Shown piece by piece: positions 1 to 8,577 of a DNA stretch of 64,000 nt. The DNA is from CAZEIW01 sp964512305 (GTDB lineage Bacteria; Pseudomonadota; Gammaproteobacteria; Burkholderiales; Burkholderiaceae_F), in the NCBI GenBank assembly GCA_964512305.1, contig CAZEIW010000019.1, positions 1 through 64,000 of the forward strand. The letters are read 5' to 3'. How positions within the stretch are numbered: the first letter of the stretch is position 1; each line of letters opens with the position of its first letter. The notes beneath the pieces are model-generated. The model did no database searches and had not been told where the DNA came from. It worked only from the letters and a program-made list of their open reading frames with translations. The translations under genes and the position numbers were made by a program.

Positions 1-980
1 GCCGGGAAGCGCGCGGCCAGCGCGTCGAGACGGCCGCAGGCGCGTGCGAGCGCCGCGGGCGCCAGCGCGCCGCCGGCGATGGCCGCGCCGATGCCCTCCA
101 GCGCGGCGCCCTGTTCGTCGGGCGACCCCAGCGCGAGCACCATGTCGGCGCCCGCCTGCAGCGCAAGCACCGCGGCGCGCTCGTGCCCGAAGCGGTCCGC
201 GATCGCCTTCATCACCAGCGAATCGGTGATCACGACCCCGTCGAAGCCCCAGCTGTCGCGCAACAACCCGCCGAGGATGCGCCGGGAAAGGGTGGCGGGA
301 AACGCCGGATCGAGGCGCGGGTAGACGATGTGCGCCGTCATCAGCGCGGGCGCCTGCCGCCGCAGTTCGTGGAACGGGAGCAGCTCCACAGCCTCCAGCG
401 CGGCCAGGGGCTTGTCGACCACCGGCAGATCGTGGTGCGAGTCGACCGAGGTGTCGCCGTGGCCGGGGAAGTGCTTGACGCAGCACGCGACCCCGGCCGA
501 TAGGGCGCCATCCATCCAGGCGCCCGCCAGCCGCGCCACCGCGTGCGGATCGGCGGAGAAACTGCGCTCGCCGATCACGGGATTGTCCGGATTGTTGTTG
601 ACATCCAGCACGGGCGCGAAATTCCAATTGATGCCGACGCTGCGCAGCCCCCGCCCGACCGCTTCGCCGACCTGCCGCGCCAGCGCGGGATCGCCCGCCG
701 CGCCCAAGGCCATCGCTGCCGGTGCGTGCGGCAGGAAGGTCGCGCGCACGACCGAGCCGCCTTCCTGGTCGATGCCGATCAGCGCGCGCGGCCCCAGGAC
801 CTCGCGCAGCCTGGCCGTCAGGCGACGGACCTCGTCCTCGGTGCCCAGGTTCGCCCGGAACAGGCAGACGGCGCGGATCCGGTGGCGCGACAGGAAATCG
901 GCCTGCGCGGCGTCGAGCTCGCGCCCCTTGATGTCGACCATCACGAGGTCGCCGGGCGACGGCACGGCAGGCACGCTCAC
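1..980 (-). CDS. nagZ: Beta-N-acetylhexosaminidase, GH3 family (NagZ type), partial at C-terminus
   Basis: A glycoside hydrolase family 3 enzyme that releases terminal GlcNAc from peptidoglycan or chitin fragments. About 326 residues are visible; E. coli NagZ has 341, so only the tail is lost beyond position 1. The signature KHFPGHGDTSVDSHHDLP is present and carries the family's catalytic Asp-His dyad; GIDQEGGSV and the later ITDSL stretch, a likely nucleophile region, also fit. The start is a GTG that overlaps the stop of the upstream permease gene by 4 nt (GTGA), so it is the last visible gene of the amino-sugar operon. There is no signal peptide, consistent with cytoplasmic action on imported sugars. 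The family call is firm; the exact substrate is inferred from context. Confidence 0.9.
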   Translation of the reverse strand, partial: MSVPAVPSPGDLVMVDIKGRELDAAQADFLSRHRIRAVCLFRANLGTEDEVRRLTARLREVLGPRALIGIDQEGGSVVRATFLPHAPAAMALGAAGDPALARQVGEAVGRGLRSVGINWNFAPVLDVNNNPDNPVIGERSFSADPHAVARLAGAWMDGALSAGVACCVKHFPGHGDTSVDSHHDLPVVDKPLAALEAVELLPFHELRRQAPALMTAHIVYPRLDPAFPATLSRRILGGLLRDSWGFDGVVITDSLVMKAIADRFGHERAAVLALQAGADMVLALGSPDEQGAALEGIGAAIAGGALAPAALARACGRLDALAARFP

Positions 981-1834
981 TTCACCGCCCCTTCCATCCC
1001 GCGCATGAAGAAGCGCTGGGCGAAGAAGAACACCACCAGCACGGGCAGCACGGTCAGGATCGCGCCGGCGGCGATGACGCGGGTCGAGCTGCCGAACGTG
1101 CCCGACAGCTCGAGAATGCCTACCGCCAGCGGCATCAGGCGGCTCTTGGTCAGGACCACGCCGGGCCAGAGAAAATTGTTCCAGCTCGTGACGGTGGTCA
1201 GGATGGCCAGCGCGGCGATCTGGGGGCGGGCGAGCGGCAGCATGATCTGGAGGAAAATCCGCAGCTCCGAGGCGCCCTCGACGCGCGCGGCATCGATCAG
1301 GTCCTGCGGGATTTCCTCGAACGCGTTCTTCATCAGGAAGATCCCGATCGCGCCGGCGATCGTCGGCAGGATCACGGCCAGGTGCGTGTTGACGACGTGC
1401 AGCTGCGTCACGGTGATGAAGTTGACGAGGAAGTTCACCTCGGTCGGGAGCATCAGCGTCGCCAAGATGGCGCCGAACACCAGCTTACGCCCGCGAAAGT
1501 GCAGGCAGGCGAGCGGATATGCGGCCGCCGCGCACACGAGCACGGTCCAGACGACGGTCCAGAACGTGATCCAGATCGAATTGCCGTAGTAGCCGAGCAG
1601 GTCGACGACGCGGAAGACCTCGAGGAAGTTCTCGAGCGTGGGCGCGCGAGGCACCAGCGAGGCGGGGAAGGCGAACACGTTGCCCTGGCTGCCGACGGCA
1701 GCCGAGAGCGTCCACAGCAGCGGAAAGGCGCAGAAGACAGCGATCGCGGACAGGACCGCATAGTGCGCGGCGACCGCGGCGCGGCGCCGCCAGCGCGCGC
1801 GCGCTGCGGCCGGGTCGGAAGCCGCCGAGCTCAT
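977..1834 (-). CDS. ABC sugar transporter permease, MalG/UgpE type
   Basis: Inner-membrane subunit of a carbohydrate-uptake ABC importer, 285 residues. Six hydrophobic segments are visible, starting at about residue 25 (AVLSAIAVFCAFPLLW). The cytoplasmic EAA loop that docks the ATPase is at about residues 180-204 (DAARVEGASELRIFLQIMLP). The ATG overlaps the stop of the preceding permease gene by 4 nt (ATGA), and the stop overlaps the GTG of nagZ, so translation is probably coupled. A longer in-frame extension upstream only reads through the neighbouring permease gene. The substrate is probably GlcNAc or a small GlcNAc oligomer, inferred from the neighbours. Confidence 0.9.
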   Translation of the reverse strand: MSSAASDPAAARARWRRRAAVAAHYAVLSAIAVFCAFPLLWTLSAAVGSQGNVFAFPASLVPRAPTLENFLEVFRVVDLLGYYGNSIWITFWTVVWTVLVCAAAAYPLACLHFRGRKLVFGAILATLMLPTEVNFLVNFITVTQLHVVNTHLAVILPTIAGAIGIFLMKNAFEEIPQDLIDAARVEGASELRIFLQIMLPLARPQIAALAILTTVTSWNNFLWPGVVLTKSRLMPLAVGILELSGTFGSSTRVIAAGAILTVLPVLVVFFFAQRFFMRGMEGAVK

Positions 1835-2718
1835 CGCCCGCGCGGCCGCAGAAGCCTGAAGTTGAGCGCGGCGATCAGCACGCAGATCGCGCTGACGACC
1901 AGGCTCGCCGCGAGCGCGCGCGGGAAGTGGAAGGCGCGGATCCCCTGGTCGTAGGCGTAGTACAGGCCGGTATAAGTCGAGCTGATCGGGCCGCCCTTCG
2001 TCATGATCAGCACCTCCTCGAGCACCTTGACCGCCCCCAGCGTCGAGAGCACCGAGCACAGCAGCACGGTGGGCATGACCATCGGCAGCGTGATCTTCCA
2101 GAACCGCCGCCAGGGGCCCGCGCCGTCGAGACGCGCCGCCTCCTCGATCTCGGCGGGGATCGCCTGCAGCGCCGCGAGGTACATCACCATGTACCAGCCC
2201 AGGCCGCGCCAGAAGGTGACGAACATCACCGCGAACAGCGCGATGCGGTCGTCGCTCAGCCAGCCGATCGGCTCCTCGATGACGTGCATCCACTGCAGCA
2301 CCGCGTTGATCAGCCCCTGGTCGCTGTACATCCATCCCCACATGATCCCGACGACCGAAACCGAGGTGACGACCGGCGTGTAGAACACCGCGCGAAAGAA
2401 CCGGATGCCGGGCAGGCTGTTGTTGACGAGCACCGCGAGCGCGATCGCCGCGAGCTGGATCGCGGGCACGATCAGCAGATAGACGACCGAATTGCGCAGG
2501 CTGATGAAGAAGACGGGGTCGTCGAGCAGGTCCTCGAAATTGCGCAGCCCGACCCAGGTGGGGGGCGTGATGATCTTGTACTCGGTGAACGCGAGATAAC
2601 CGCCCCACAGCACCGGCCAGAAAGTGAAAAGCGCCAGCAGCACGAGCGCGGGCGCCAGGAAGCACCACGCGACGACGCCCGACCCGGACCTCATTGCGCC
2701 GCTCGCCGCGCCGCTCAT
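1831..2718 (-). CDS. ABC sugar transporter permease, MalF/UgpA type
   Basis: Partner membrane subunit of the importer, 295 residues. The N-terminus has a first hydrophobic segment at about residues 15-40 followed by a periplasmic loop. The conserved EAA loop is at about residues 192-216 (EEAARLDGAGPWRRFWKITL). It lies 19 bp downstream of the solute-binding-protein gene and overlaps the next permease gene by 4 nt. The order binding protein, UgpA-like permease, UgpE-like permease is the usual one for CUT1 sugar importers. No ATPase gene is present in the visible part of the operon; a shared MsiK/UgpC-like ATPase or one beyond position 1 would be needed. Confidence 0.9.
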   Translation of the reverse strand: MSGAASGAMRSGSGVVAWCFLAPALVLLALFTFWPVLWGGYLAFTEYKIITPPTWVGLRNFEDLLDDPVFFISLRNSVVYLLIVPAIQLAAIALAVLVNNSLPGIRFFRAVFYTPVVTSVSVVGIMWGWMYSDQGLINAVLQWMHVIEEPIGWLSDDRIALFAVMFVTFWRGLGWYMVMYLAALQAIPAEIEEAARLDGAGPWRRFWKITLPMVMPTVLLCSVLSTLGAVKVLEEVLIMTKGGPISSTYTGLYYAYDQGIRAFHFPRALAASLVVSAICVLIAALNFRLLRPRGR

Positions 2719-2737
2719 GGCGGGCCCACTGCGCGGC

Positions 2738-4060
2738 TCATCGCGCCCCCAGGCGCCGGTTCCAGTACGCCGCCGCCGCGTCGAGGGACTCCTGGATGTC
2801 GCGCCGTCCGATCACGGCGCCCTCGACGGCATCCTGCAGTCGCTTGTTCAACTGCTCGAATCCCGGGATTCCGGCGACGTAGAGCGTGCGAACCGACGCC
2901 ATCCTCCCCGCGCCCGTGGCAACCGCCTTGGGAAAGGCGCCGGCGTCGAGCGGCAGGCTTCGGAAGTACGCGTCGTTCGCCGCCGCCGCCGCCGTCGGGA
3001 ACGTCCCCGCGATGCGGGCGAACGCGAGCTGGTTTTCGGCGTCGGTCAGGTACAGCGCGAACCGCGCGGCCTCCTGCGCCTGGCGTCCCTCGATCCCGCG
3101 CGGCATCGCGAAAAGGAACAGCCATCCGCCGGCGACGATCCCGGCCGCCCCGACCGGGGCGGGCGCGACATCCGACTGCGCGTACACGTCGGGGGCGTCG
3201 TCGCGCACGCGCAGCAGCGCCGCGGGCGGCGCAACCAGCATCGCAAGGCGGCCGCCCTTGTAGGCGTCGATCGATGCCGGAAAATTGTCCTCGGAGAACA
3301 GCTTGTCCTTGAGCAGCCCGCCCGCCTTGTAGGCGTCGGCCAGCCGGGCCAGGAACGCCACGTGGCGCGGCGAGTTGAACACGGCGCGCCCGCCCTCGAT
3401 CAGCGGCAGGCCCTCCTCGAGGAAGATGCCGGCGATCTTGCCCAGCGCCGGCGAGAACCCGGCCTGCCCGGTGCGCGCCTTGATGCGCTTGGCGTCGTCA
3501 AGCTGCTCGGCGAAGGTGGCCGGGGGGCGATCGATGCCGGCCTGCGCGAAAAGCGCGCGGTTGTAGGTCATGACGTTGACCGAGTTGTAGTGCGGAAAGC
3601 CGTAGACGTGTCCCAGGAAGGTCACGTCCTGCAGCGCACCCTCGGTGTAGGTCGCCCGCGCGGCCCCCATCAGCACGTCGACCGGCTGGATCGCGCCCTC
3701 GCGCGCGTAGTCGTAGGCCCAGGGCACGTTCATCTGCGCCAGCGCCGGCGCGGAGCCGCCGGCGATGGCCGCGGTGAGCTTGGTTTGCAGCACGTCCCAG
3801 GGCACGTCGACCCATTCCAGACGGACGCCTGGGTTCTGCTGCTCGTAACGCCGCACCAGTGCCTCGAAATACGGCGTGAACTTGGGCTTGAGGCTCATCG
3901 TCCAGAACTCGACCTGGACCGGCTCGGAGGCGCCCGTGGAGGCGGCCGCGGAAGCGACTGCGCATGCGACTGCGCAAGCGACCGCGGAAGCCACCGCGGA
4001 AGCCGCAATGAACGCCGCGACCGCCGCGGCCCGCAGGGCGAAGCGGCGCGCCGGCCTCAT
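2738..4060 (-). CDS. ABC transporter extracellular sugar-binding protein
   Basis: Periplasmic solute-binding protein of the CUT1 family, 440 residues, that delivers sugar to the adjacent permeases. The mature part begins near EPVQVEFWTMSLKPKFTPYF, typical of family 1 extracellular binding proteins, and continues with the usual pattern (NPGVRLEWVDVPWDVLQTKL, then AQMNVPWAYDYAREGAIQPV). The ATG overlaps the stop of the upstream SIS gene by 4 nt. The signal peptide is odd: its hydrophobic core holds four-residue repeats (ASAV, ACAV) encoded by a 12-bp tandem DNA repeat, listed separately. Ligand identity is inferred only from the nag-type neighbours. Confidence 0.9.
   Translation of the reverse strand: MRPARRFALRAAAVAAFIAASAVASAVACAVACAVASAAASTGASEPVQVEFWTMSLKPKFTPYFEALVRRYEQQNPGVRLEWVDVPWDVLQTKLTAAIAGGSAPALAQMNVPWAYDYAREGAIQPVDVLMGAARATYTEGALQDVTFLGHVYGFPHYNSVNVMTYNRALFAQAGIDRPPATFAEQLDDAKRIKARTGQAGFSPALGKIAGIFLEEGLPLIEGGRAVFNSPRHVAFLARLADAYKAGGLLKDKLFSEDNFPASIDAYKGGRLAMLVAPPAALLRVRDDAPDVYAQSDVAPAPVGAAGIVAGGWLFLFAMPRGIEGRQAQEAARFALYLTDAENQLAFARIAGTFPTAAAAANDAYFRSLPLDAGAFPKAVATGAGRMASVRTLYVAGIPGFEQLNKRLQDAVEGAVIGRRDIQESLDAAAAYWNRRLGAR
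3948..4007. repeat. 12-bp tandem repeat, five units, inside a signal peptide
   Basis: Five adjacent 12-bp units on the plus strand: GCGGAAGCGACT, GCGCATGCGACT, GCGCAAGCGACC, GCGGAAGCCACC, GCGGAAGCCGCA. They code on the minus strand for ASAV/ACAV-like four-residue units in the hydrophobic core of the binding-protein signal peptide. Unit length is a multiple of three, so copy changes keep the frame. Rotated and read on the coding strand, the unit resembles those at 34068-34103 and 44278-44313. Confidence 0.85.
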
Positions 4061-5067
4061 CGCGTCGTCGTCACCTTCGCCAGGTGCGGCGGGCGGTCGG
4101 GATCCGCTCCCCGCGCGCGTGCCAGGGCCTCGACCGCAGGATAGAAACTCTGGATCGCCGTGATCGGATCGAGGTCCTCGTTGGCGGCCGGCTCCAGCAC
4201 CAGCGAAGCGCCCGGCGATCCGGCAGGCGCGGCCAGCAGGACCCGCGCCCCGCGGGCGCGCAGGTCGTCGGCCAGCGCGAGCAGACCGGCTTGCGCGGGT
4301 CCGCGCGGCGCGAACACCAGCACCGGGTAGCCCGGCTCGATCAGCGCCATGGGTCCGTGCCGCACCTCGGCCCCGGAGAACGCCTCGGCGTGTATGCCGC
4401 AGGTCTCCTTGAGCTTGAGCGCGGCCTCCATCGCGATGGCAAGACCCAGGCCGCGCCCGATGACCAGCATGCCCTGCGCGTCCCTGAGCTCGCCGGCGAG
4501 GACCGACCAGTCCGCTCGCGCCGCGCGCGCCAGCGCCTCCGGCAGCCGCGCCAGCGCCGCGCCCAGCGCGGCATCGTCCTGCCACGCCGCCACCAGGCGT
4601 GCGCCGGCGGCCAGCTGGGCGATATAGCTCTTGGTCGCCGCGACGCTGCGCTCCTCGCCCGCATGCAGGTCGAGCGCCCAATGCGCCGCGCGACCCAGCG
4701 GCGAGGCGATCTCGTTGACCCACGCGATCGTGCGGCCTCCGTGGGCGCCGACGAATTCGATCGGCGCGATCAGGTCCGGGCTGCGGCCCGATTGGGACAG
4801 CGCGATCGCCACCAGGCCCTCGCACTGCAGCCGCGTCGCGTACAGCGTGACGAGCGACATCGGCAGCGAAGTGACCAGCCGTCCCAGCCGGGCCATCACG
4901 AGATACGCGAGGAAGTGCGCGGCGTGATCGGAGCTTCCGCGCGCGACGGTGAGCATCGACTGCGGCGGCCCCGCGCGCAGCTCGGCGCCGATCGCTCGAT
5001 AGAGGGCCGCGTCGGCGGCGGCCTGGCGCTCGACCGCGGCAGGCCCCTCGAGCGCCTCCTCAAGCAT
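4057..5067 (-). CDS. SIS-domain aminosugar deaminase/isomerase (NagB-II / GlmS isomerase type)
   Basis: 336 residues with two SIS sugar-isomerase modules and no N-terminal glutaminase domain. Visible landmarks are LTVARGSSDHAAHFLAYL and ALSQSGRSPD in the first module, EERSVAATKSYIAQLAAG in the linker, and KLKETCGIHAEAFSGAEVRHGP in the second. Such stand-alone GlmS-like proteins beside nagA usually convert glucosamine-6-phosphate to fructose-6-phosphate and ammonia (NagB-II). The chosen ATG (MLEEALEG) overlaps the nagA stop by 8 nt; the longer reading starting in nagA is spurious. No classical nagB is visible, so this enzyme probably fills that step. An AgaS-like role on another aminosugar phosphate is possible. 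Confidence 0.85.
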   Translation of the reverse strand: MLEEALEGPAAVERQAAADAALYRAIGAELRAGPPQSMLTVARGSSDHAAHFLAYLVMARLGRLVTSLPMSLVTLYATRLQCEGLVAIALSQSGRSPDLIAPIEFVGAHGGRTIAWVNEIASPLGRAAHWALDLHAGEERSVAATKSYIAQLAAGARLVAAWQDDAALGAALARLPEALARAARADWSVLAGELRDAQGMLVIGRGLGLAIAMEAALKLKETCGIHAEAFSGAEVRHGPMALIEPGYPVLVFAPRGPAQAGLLALADDLRARGARVLLAAPAGSPGASLVLEPAANEDLDPITAIQSFYPAVEALARARGADPDRPPHLAKVTTTR

Positions 5068-6190
5068 CCTCGAGGGCAATCGCCTCTCCCTCGACGAGCA
5101 CCCGCTCGATTCGCAGATCGCGGTCGAGCAGGACGACGTCGGCGTACGCGCCCGCGGCGAGCCGCCCCCGGTCGCGGATCCCGAGGTAGTCGGCGGCATA
5201 AGTCGAGGCGCGCCTTGCGGCATCCTCCAGGTCCAGCCCGAGCTCGACCAGGTTTCGCAGCGCCTGGTCCATCGTGAGCGTACTGCCGGCCAGCGTCCCG
5301 TCGGGCAGGCGCACGCCGCCGAGGCATTTGGTGACCGTGTGCCGCCCCAGCCGGTATTCGCCGTCGGGCATGCCGGTGGCCGAGGTCGAGTCGGTCACGC
5401 AATAAAGGCAGGGGATCGCCCGCAGCGCCGCCCGGATCGCGCCCGCGTGGACGTGCAGCAGGTCGGGGATGATCTCCGAATAGCGCGCGTGCGCCAGCGC
5501 GGCCCCGACGATCCCGGGCGCGCGATGGTGCATGCCGCTCATCGCGTTGAACAGGTGCGTGAAGCCCGAGGCGCCGCGGGTCAGCGCGGCAAGGCCGTCT
5601 TCGTAGCTGCCAAGCGTGTGGCCGATTTGCACCTGAAAGCCCGCGGCGCGCAGCCAGGCGATCGCATCGAGCATGCCCGGAACCTCGGGCGCGAGCGTGA
5701 TCAGGCGGATCGGGGCAAGCCGGTGCAGCGCGTGAACCTCGGCCCGGTCCACGGGACCGACGAAGTTCGGCTGCGCGCCCAGCATGCCGGCATTGATGAA
5801 CGGCCCTTCCAGGTGCACGCCCATCACGCGCGCGGTACCGGCCGGCCGCGCGCGCACGGCCGCTCCCAGCGCCGTCAGGGCGCTGCGGATCTCGTCCAGC
5901 GGCGCGGTCATCGTCGTCGCCAGCATCGCCGTCGTGCCATGGCGCACGTGCAGCCGCGCGATGGTCTCGGCCGCCGCGCCGCCGTCCATCACGTCGGCAC
6001 CGCCGCCGCCGTGCACGTGCAGATCGATGAAGCCCGGCAGCGCGATCGGCAGGCGGCCGTCGCGCACGCTCGCCGCCGGCACCGGCGTGCCGCGCACGTC
6101 GCGCACCCGTCCGTTCTCGACCTCCAGAACGCCGTCGACGAAGCCCTGGGGCGTGAGAATGCAGGCCTGCAGCGATCCGCTATCAGCCAT
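5060..6190 (-). CDS. nagA: N-acetylglucosamine-6-phosphate deacetylase
   Basis: Amidohydrolase of 376 residues that removes acetate from GlcNAc-6-phosphate. The metal-binding HxH is at residues 58-60 (GFIDLHVHGGGGADVMDG), followed by GVHLEGPFIN at 125-134 with the conserved metal-ligand Glu128, GHTLGSYEDG, the FTHLFNAMSGMHHR loop, and CVTDSTSATGMPDGEY with the probable catalytic Asp. The start ATG overlaps the upstream kinase stop by 8 nt. The product feeds the SIS deaminase encoded next. An alternative upstream start would run through the kinase gene and is rejected. Confidence 0.95.
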   Translation of the reverse strand: MADSGSLQACILTPQGFVDGVLEVENGRVRDVRGTPVPAASVRDGRLPIALPGFIDLHVHGGGGADVMDGGAAAETIARLHVRHGTTAMLATTMTAPLDEIRSALTALGAAVRARPAGTARVMGVHLEGPFINAGMLGAQPNFVGPVDRAEVHALHRLAPIRLITLAPEVPGMLDAIAWLRAAGFQVQIGHTLGSYEDGLAALTRGASGFTHLFNAMSGMHHRAPGIVGAALAHARYSEIIPDLLHVHAGAIRAALRAIPCLYCVTDSTSATGMPDGEYRLGRHTVTKCLGGVRLPDGTLAGSTLTMDQALRNLVELGLDLEDAARRASTYAADYLGIRDRGRLAAGAYADVVLLDRDLRIERVLVEGEAIALEDA

Positions 6191-7091
6191 GCGCGGCCCC
6201 GATCGCGCCTGTCTGGCCGCCGCCGGCGGCGGCGCGGCGCGCGAGCAGCAGCGCGCCGTCGACCGCGTCGCCCTCGGCCTCGCGCAGCCGGGGCGCGAGC
6301 CCGGCAGGCACGTACGGCACCAGCCGCTGGCCGATGCTGCCGCACAGCGCCACGGGGAGCTCTCCGCTCGGATCCAGCGCGTCGGCCATTTCGTGGATCG
6401 AGTCCGCCGCCGCGCGCAGCAGCGCGGCTGCCGCGGGGTCCGCGCCGGCCGCCGCAAAGACGAGCGGCGCAAGCCGCGCGTATGCCCCCTGGCCCGCCTG
6501 CGCGCACCAGGCGAGTATCTCTTCCGGGTCCGTTCCGATGCTCCGGTAGACCGTCTCCGCAAGCGCTCCGCGCGCAGCGCGACCGTCGCGCGCCCATTGC
6601 GCGGCCCGCACCGCGCCCATTCCGAGCCACGCCCCGCTGCCCTCGTCTCCGACCGGAAATCCCCAGCCGCCCGCGCTTGCCCGCGAGCCGTCCCGGCGCA
6701 GCGCCTCGCCGACGCTACCCGTTCCCGCGACGACGACGACGCCGGGCTTGCCGCCGAACGCGCCCAGCAGCATCGCGGCGCCGTCGGTCTCCAGTACGAG
6801 CCGCGCGAAACGCGCGCCCGCGCGCAGGAAGCCCTCCGCCTGGCGCCTGAAGTTCACCCCTGCGATCCCCAGGCCGAGCGCGCACTCGTGCGGCGGCGGC
6901 GGCGGCAACCCGGCCGACGCGAACGCGCGAGCGATCGCAAGATCGATCTGTGCCCACGCGCCTTCGATACCCAGACTCAGGCTGGACGGGCCCGCCTCAC
7001 CGTGGCCGAGAACCCGCCCCGCGCGGTCGGTCAGGCGCGCGCGCGTGCTGCTGCCGCCGCCGTCGATGCCGATCAGATAAAGGGCCGCCAT
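6183..7091 (-). CDS. N-acetylglucosamine kinase-like BadF/BadG/BcrA/BcrD ATPase
   Basis: 302 residues of the actin-like ATPase fold. IGIDGGGSSTRARL at the N-terminus is the first phosphate-binding loop, GLGIAGVNF and VVVAGTGSVGEALR are the later nucleotide-binding segments, and GWGFPVGDEGSGAWLG is typical of the GlcNAc/glucosamine kinases in this family. It probably phosphorylates imported GlcNAc or GlcN before NagA acts. The start at MAALYL has a GGAG-type ribosome site about 5 nt upstream; a start nine codons earlier lacks one. It is the first gene of the minus-strand operon, preceded by a candidate operator. Confidence 0.88.
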   Translation of the reverse strand: MAALYLIGIDGGGSSTRARLTDRAGRVLGHGEAGPSSLSLGIEGAWAQIDLAIARAFASAGLPPPPPHECALGLGIAGVNFRRQAEGFLRAGARFARLVLETDGAAMLLGAFGGKPGVVVVAGTGSVGEALRRDGSRASAGGWGFPVGDEGSGAWLGMGAVRAAQWARDGRAARGALAETVYRSIGTDPEEILAWCAQAGQGAYARLAPLVFAAAGADPAAAALLRAAADSIHEMADALDPSGELPVALCGSIGQRLVPYVPAGLAPRLREAEGDAVDGALLLARRAAAGGGQTGAIGAAHG

Positions 7092-7156
7092 GGCTCTCCA
7101 GATCGCGGGTTCCCGCAAGATCCGCGGCGCAGCTTCGCGTCGCAGCGACGAAATGA

Positions 7157-7186
7157 TACCAGTATAGTACCAGAAATACCACTACC
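7157..7186 (-). promoter_or_regulatory. Candidate operator/promoter of the amino-sugar operon
   Basis: An AT-rich island in GC-rich surroundings, about 65-95 bp upstream of the kinase start. On the plus strand TACCAG recurs at 7157 and 7168, TACCAC at 7177 and TACC at 7183, that is TGGTA repeats on the transcribed side. TGGT-type half sites are known for GntR/HutC-family amino-sugar regulators (DasR, NagR). TATACT or TACTAT inside the same segment could serve as a minus-strand -10. No regulator gene is visible. Confidence 0.5.
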
Positions 7187-7232
7187 TTGGAAAATCGAAG
7201 GGACCTGTCCGGATGCGACATCGTTGCCCATG

Positions 7233-8447
7233 CTAGCGGCCTGTCACGGACCGGTCGCGCCGCGCGCGCACCAGCCACAGCAGGAGCGCATACGGCCATA
7301 TGGTGGCGAGCCACGCCGCGGCGGCACTGAAATGTGCGAGCTTGCCCGGGTGCCAGGCCTCGATCCAGGCGGCGTGGTATGGATTGGCGGGAACGAGATT
7401 GACCAGCGCCAGCAGCACCGCCAGCGACGCCAGCGCGAAACGCCCGAAGGCCAGTTCCGTCCGCGCGACGGCTGCCACCGCCATGCCGAGCACGCCGAGC
7501 CCGAGCCCCGTCAGCGCTCCCGGCGTCAGCCAGGCGAAAGCATGCTCCGGGCCGAAAGTCACGCCGTATGCGATCGCCTTCGCTCCGAGCGCGGCACCGA
7601 TCAGGGCCGCCAGCAGGCGGCCGCGCGGCGCGTGAGGTCGCGTCAGCAAGGCGAGCGAGAAGCCGACCGCGAGCAGCCCGGCAACGGTGACGAGCACCTC
7701 CGCGGCGACGAAATGCGCCGGGCCGAAACGGGATGGCAGCGCGGGTGCGCCGGCCCGATCGGCAAGCCAGTCGCCGAACCAGCCCGCGATTCCGGTTGCG
7801 CCGTTGCCGAACAGCATCGGCCCGGGGTGGATCTGCGCCAGCGGCCACAGGCCGATCAGCACCAGCGGCGCGGCGGCGTCGCGCACGAACCAGCGCGCGC
7901 GCAGTCTCGCGAGCCGGCCGCGATCGATCAGCTCCTCGGCGTAGACCGAGGCCGCGATCGCGCCGAGCAGCGCTCCCAGGCCGTTGGTGGCGAGGTCGAC
8001 GTTCGACGCGACGCGCGCGGGCAGATAGGTCTGGATCGCCTCGACCGCCACCGAGACGGCGAGCCCGATCAGGGCCGCCGCCGCCGCCGCGCCGGCGCCC
8101 CGCAGGCGCGGATAAAGCGCGAGCACCAGCAGCGCGCCGAACGGGACGTAGGCAAGGACGTTGACCACCACGTCGAATGCCGCCAGGTGCCGAGGCAGCG
8201 GCGCGGTCAGATAGGCCAGCGGGCCGATGCCGTTGTCGCGCCAGCCGCTGAATGGCGTCAGGCTTCCGTACAGGATCAGGATCGCGTAGGCGACGCAGCC
8301 GGCCCGCGCCAGCGGCGAAGCCGGCCGCCGGACGGGCGCGGGCCCGAACTGGCGATCGGGCTGCCCTGGCGGCCGCCAGGCCAGCCGGTCGGCGGGCCGA
8401 ACGCTCGGCGGCACAGCGACAGGTCGGTTCGGCGGCTTCGTGGACAT
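7233..8447 (-). CDS. VanZ-like multi-pass membrane protein
   Basis: 404 residues with about ten hydrophobic segments. The N-terminal half matches the VanZ pattern: a short TM with ILYGSLTPFSGWR, then VVVNVLAYVPFGALLVL, then VSVAVEAIQTYLPARV followed by NVDLATNGLGALLGA. The C-terminal half adds further TMs and ends in a short basic tail. VanZ proteins are linked to low-level teicoplanin resistance in one context, but most homologues have no known role, so none is claimed. The start at MSTKPPNRP is preferred; a GTG four codons upstream is possible. It is divergent from birA. Confidence 0.75.
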   Translation of the reverse strand: MSTKPPNRPVAVPPSVRPADRLAWRPPGQPDRQFGPAPVRRPASPLARAGCVAYAILILYGSLTPFSGWRDNGIGPLAYLTAPLPRHLAAFDVVVNVLAYVPFGALLVLALYPRLRGAGAAAAAALIGLAVSVAVEAIQTYLPARVASNVDLATNGLGALLGAIAASVYAEELIDRGRLARLRARWFVRDAAAPLVLIGLWPLAQIHPGPMLFGNGATGIAGWFGDWLADRAGAPALPSRFGPAHFVAAEVLVTVAGLLAVGFSLALLTRPHAPRGRLLAALIGAALGAKAIAYGVTFGPEHAFAWLTPGALTGLGLGVLGMAVAAVARTELAFGRFALASLAVLLALVNLVPANPYHAAWIEAWHPGKLAHFSAAAAWLATIWPYALLLWLVRARRDRSVTGR

Positions 8448-8530
8448 CGGACTTCGCACACATTGTCGAGGCGCGGCCGCGACGGTGCAAGCCGGTCGGC
8501 GGCCGTTTCGGTGCTAAAGTCGCCCGGCCC

Positions 8531-8555
8531 GCCCGGCCCAAGACCGGGGCCGGGC
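8531..8555 (+). other. GC hairpin in the birA leader
   Basis: Arms GCCCGGCCC and GGGCCGGGC-type, separated by about six bases, lie just upstream of the birA start at 8578. The stem could fold in the leader RNA. There is no U tract, so it is not a clear terminator, and its function is unknown. Confidence 0.4.
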
Positions 8556-8577
8556 ATGCGCAGGAAAGACGTTCGGC

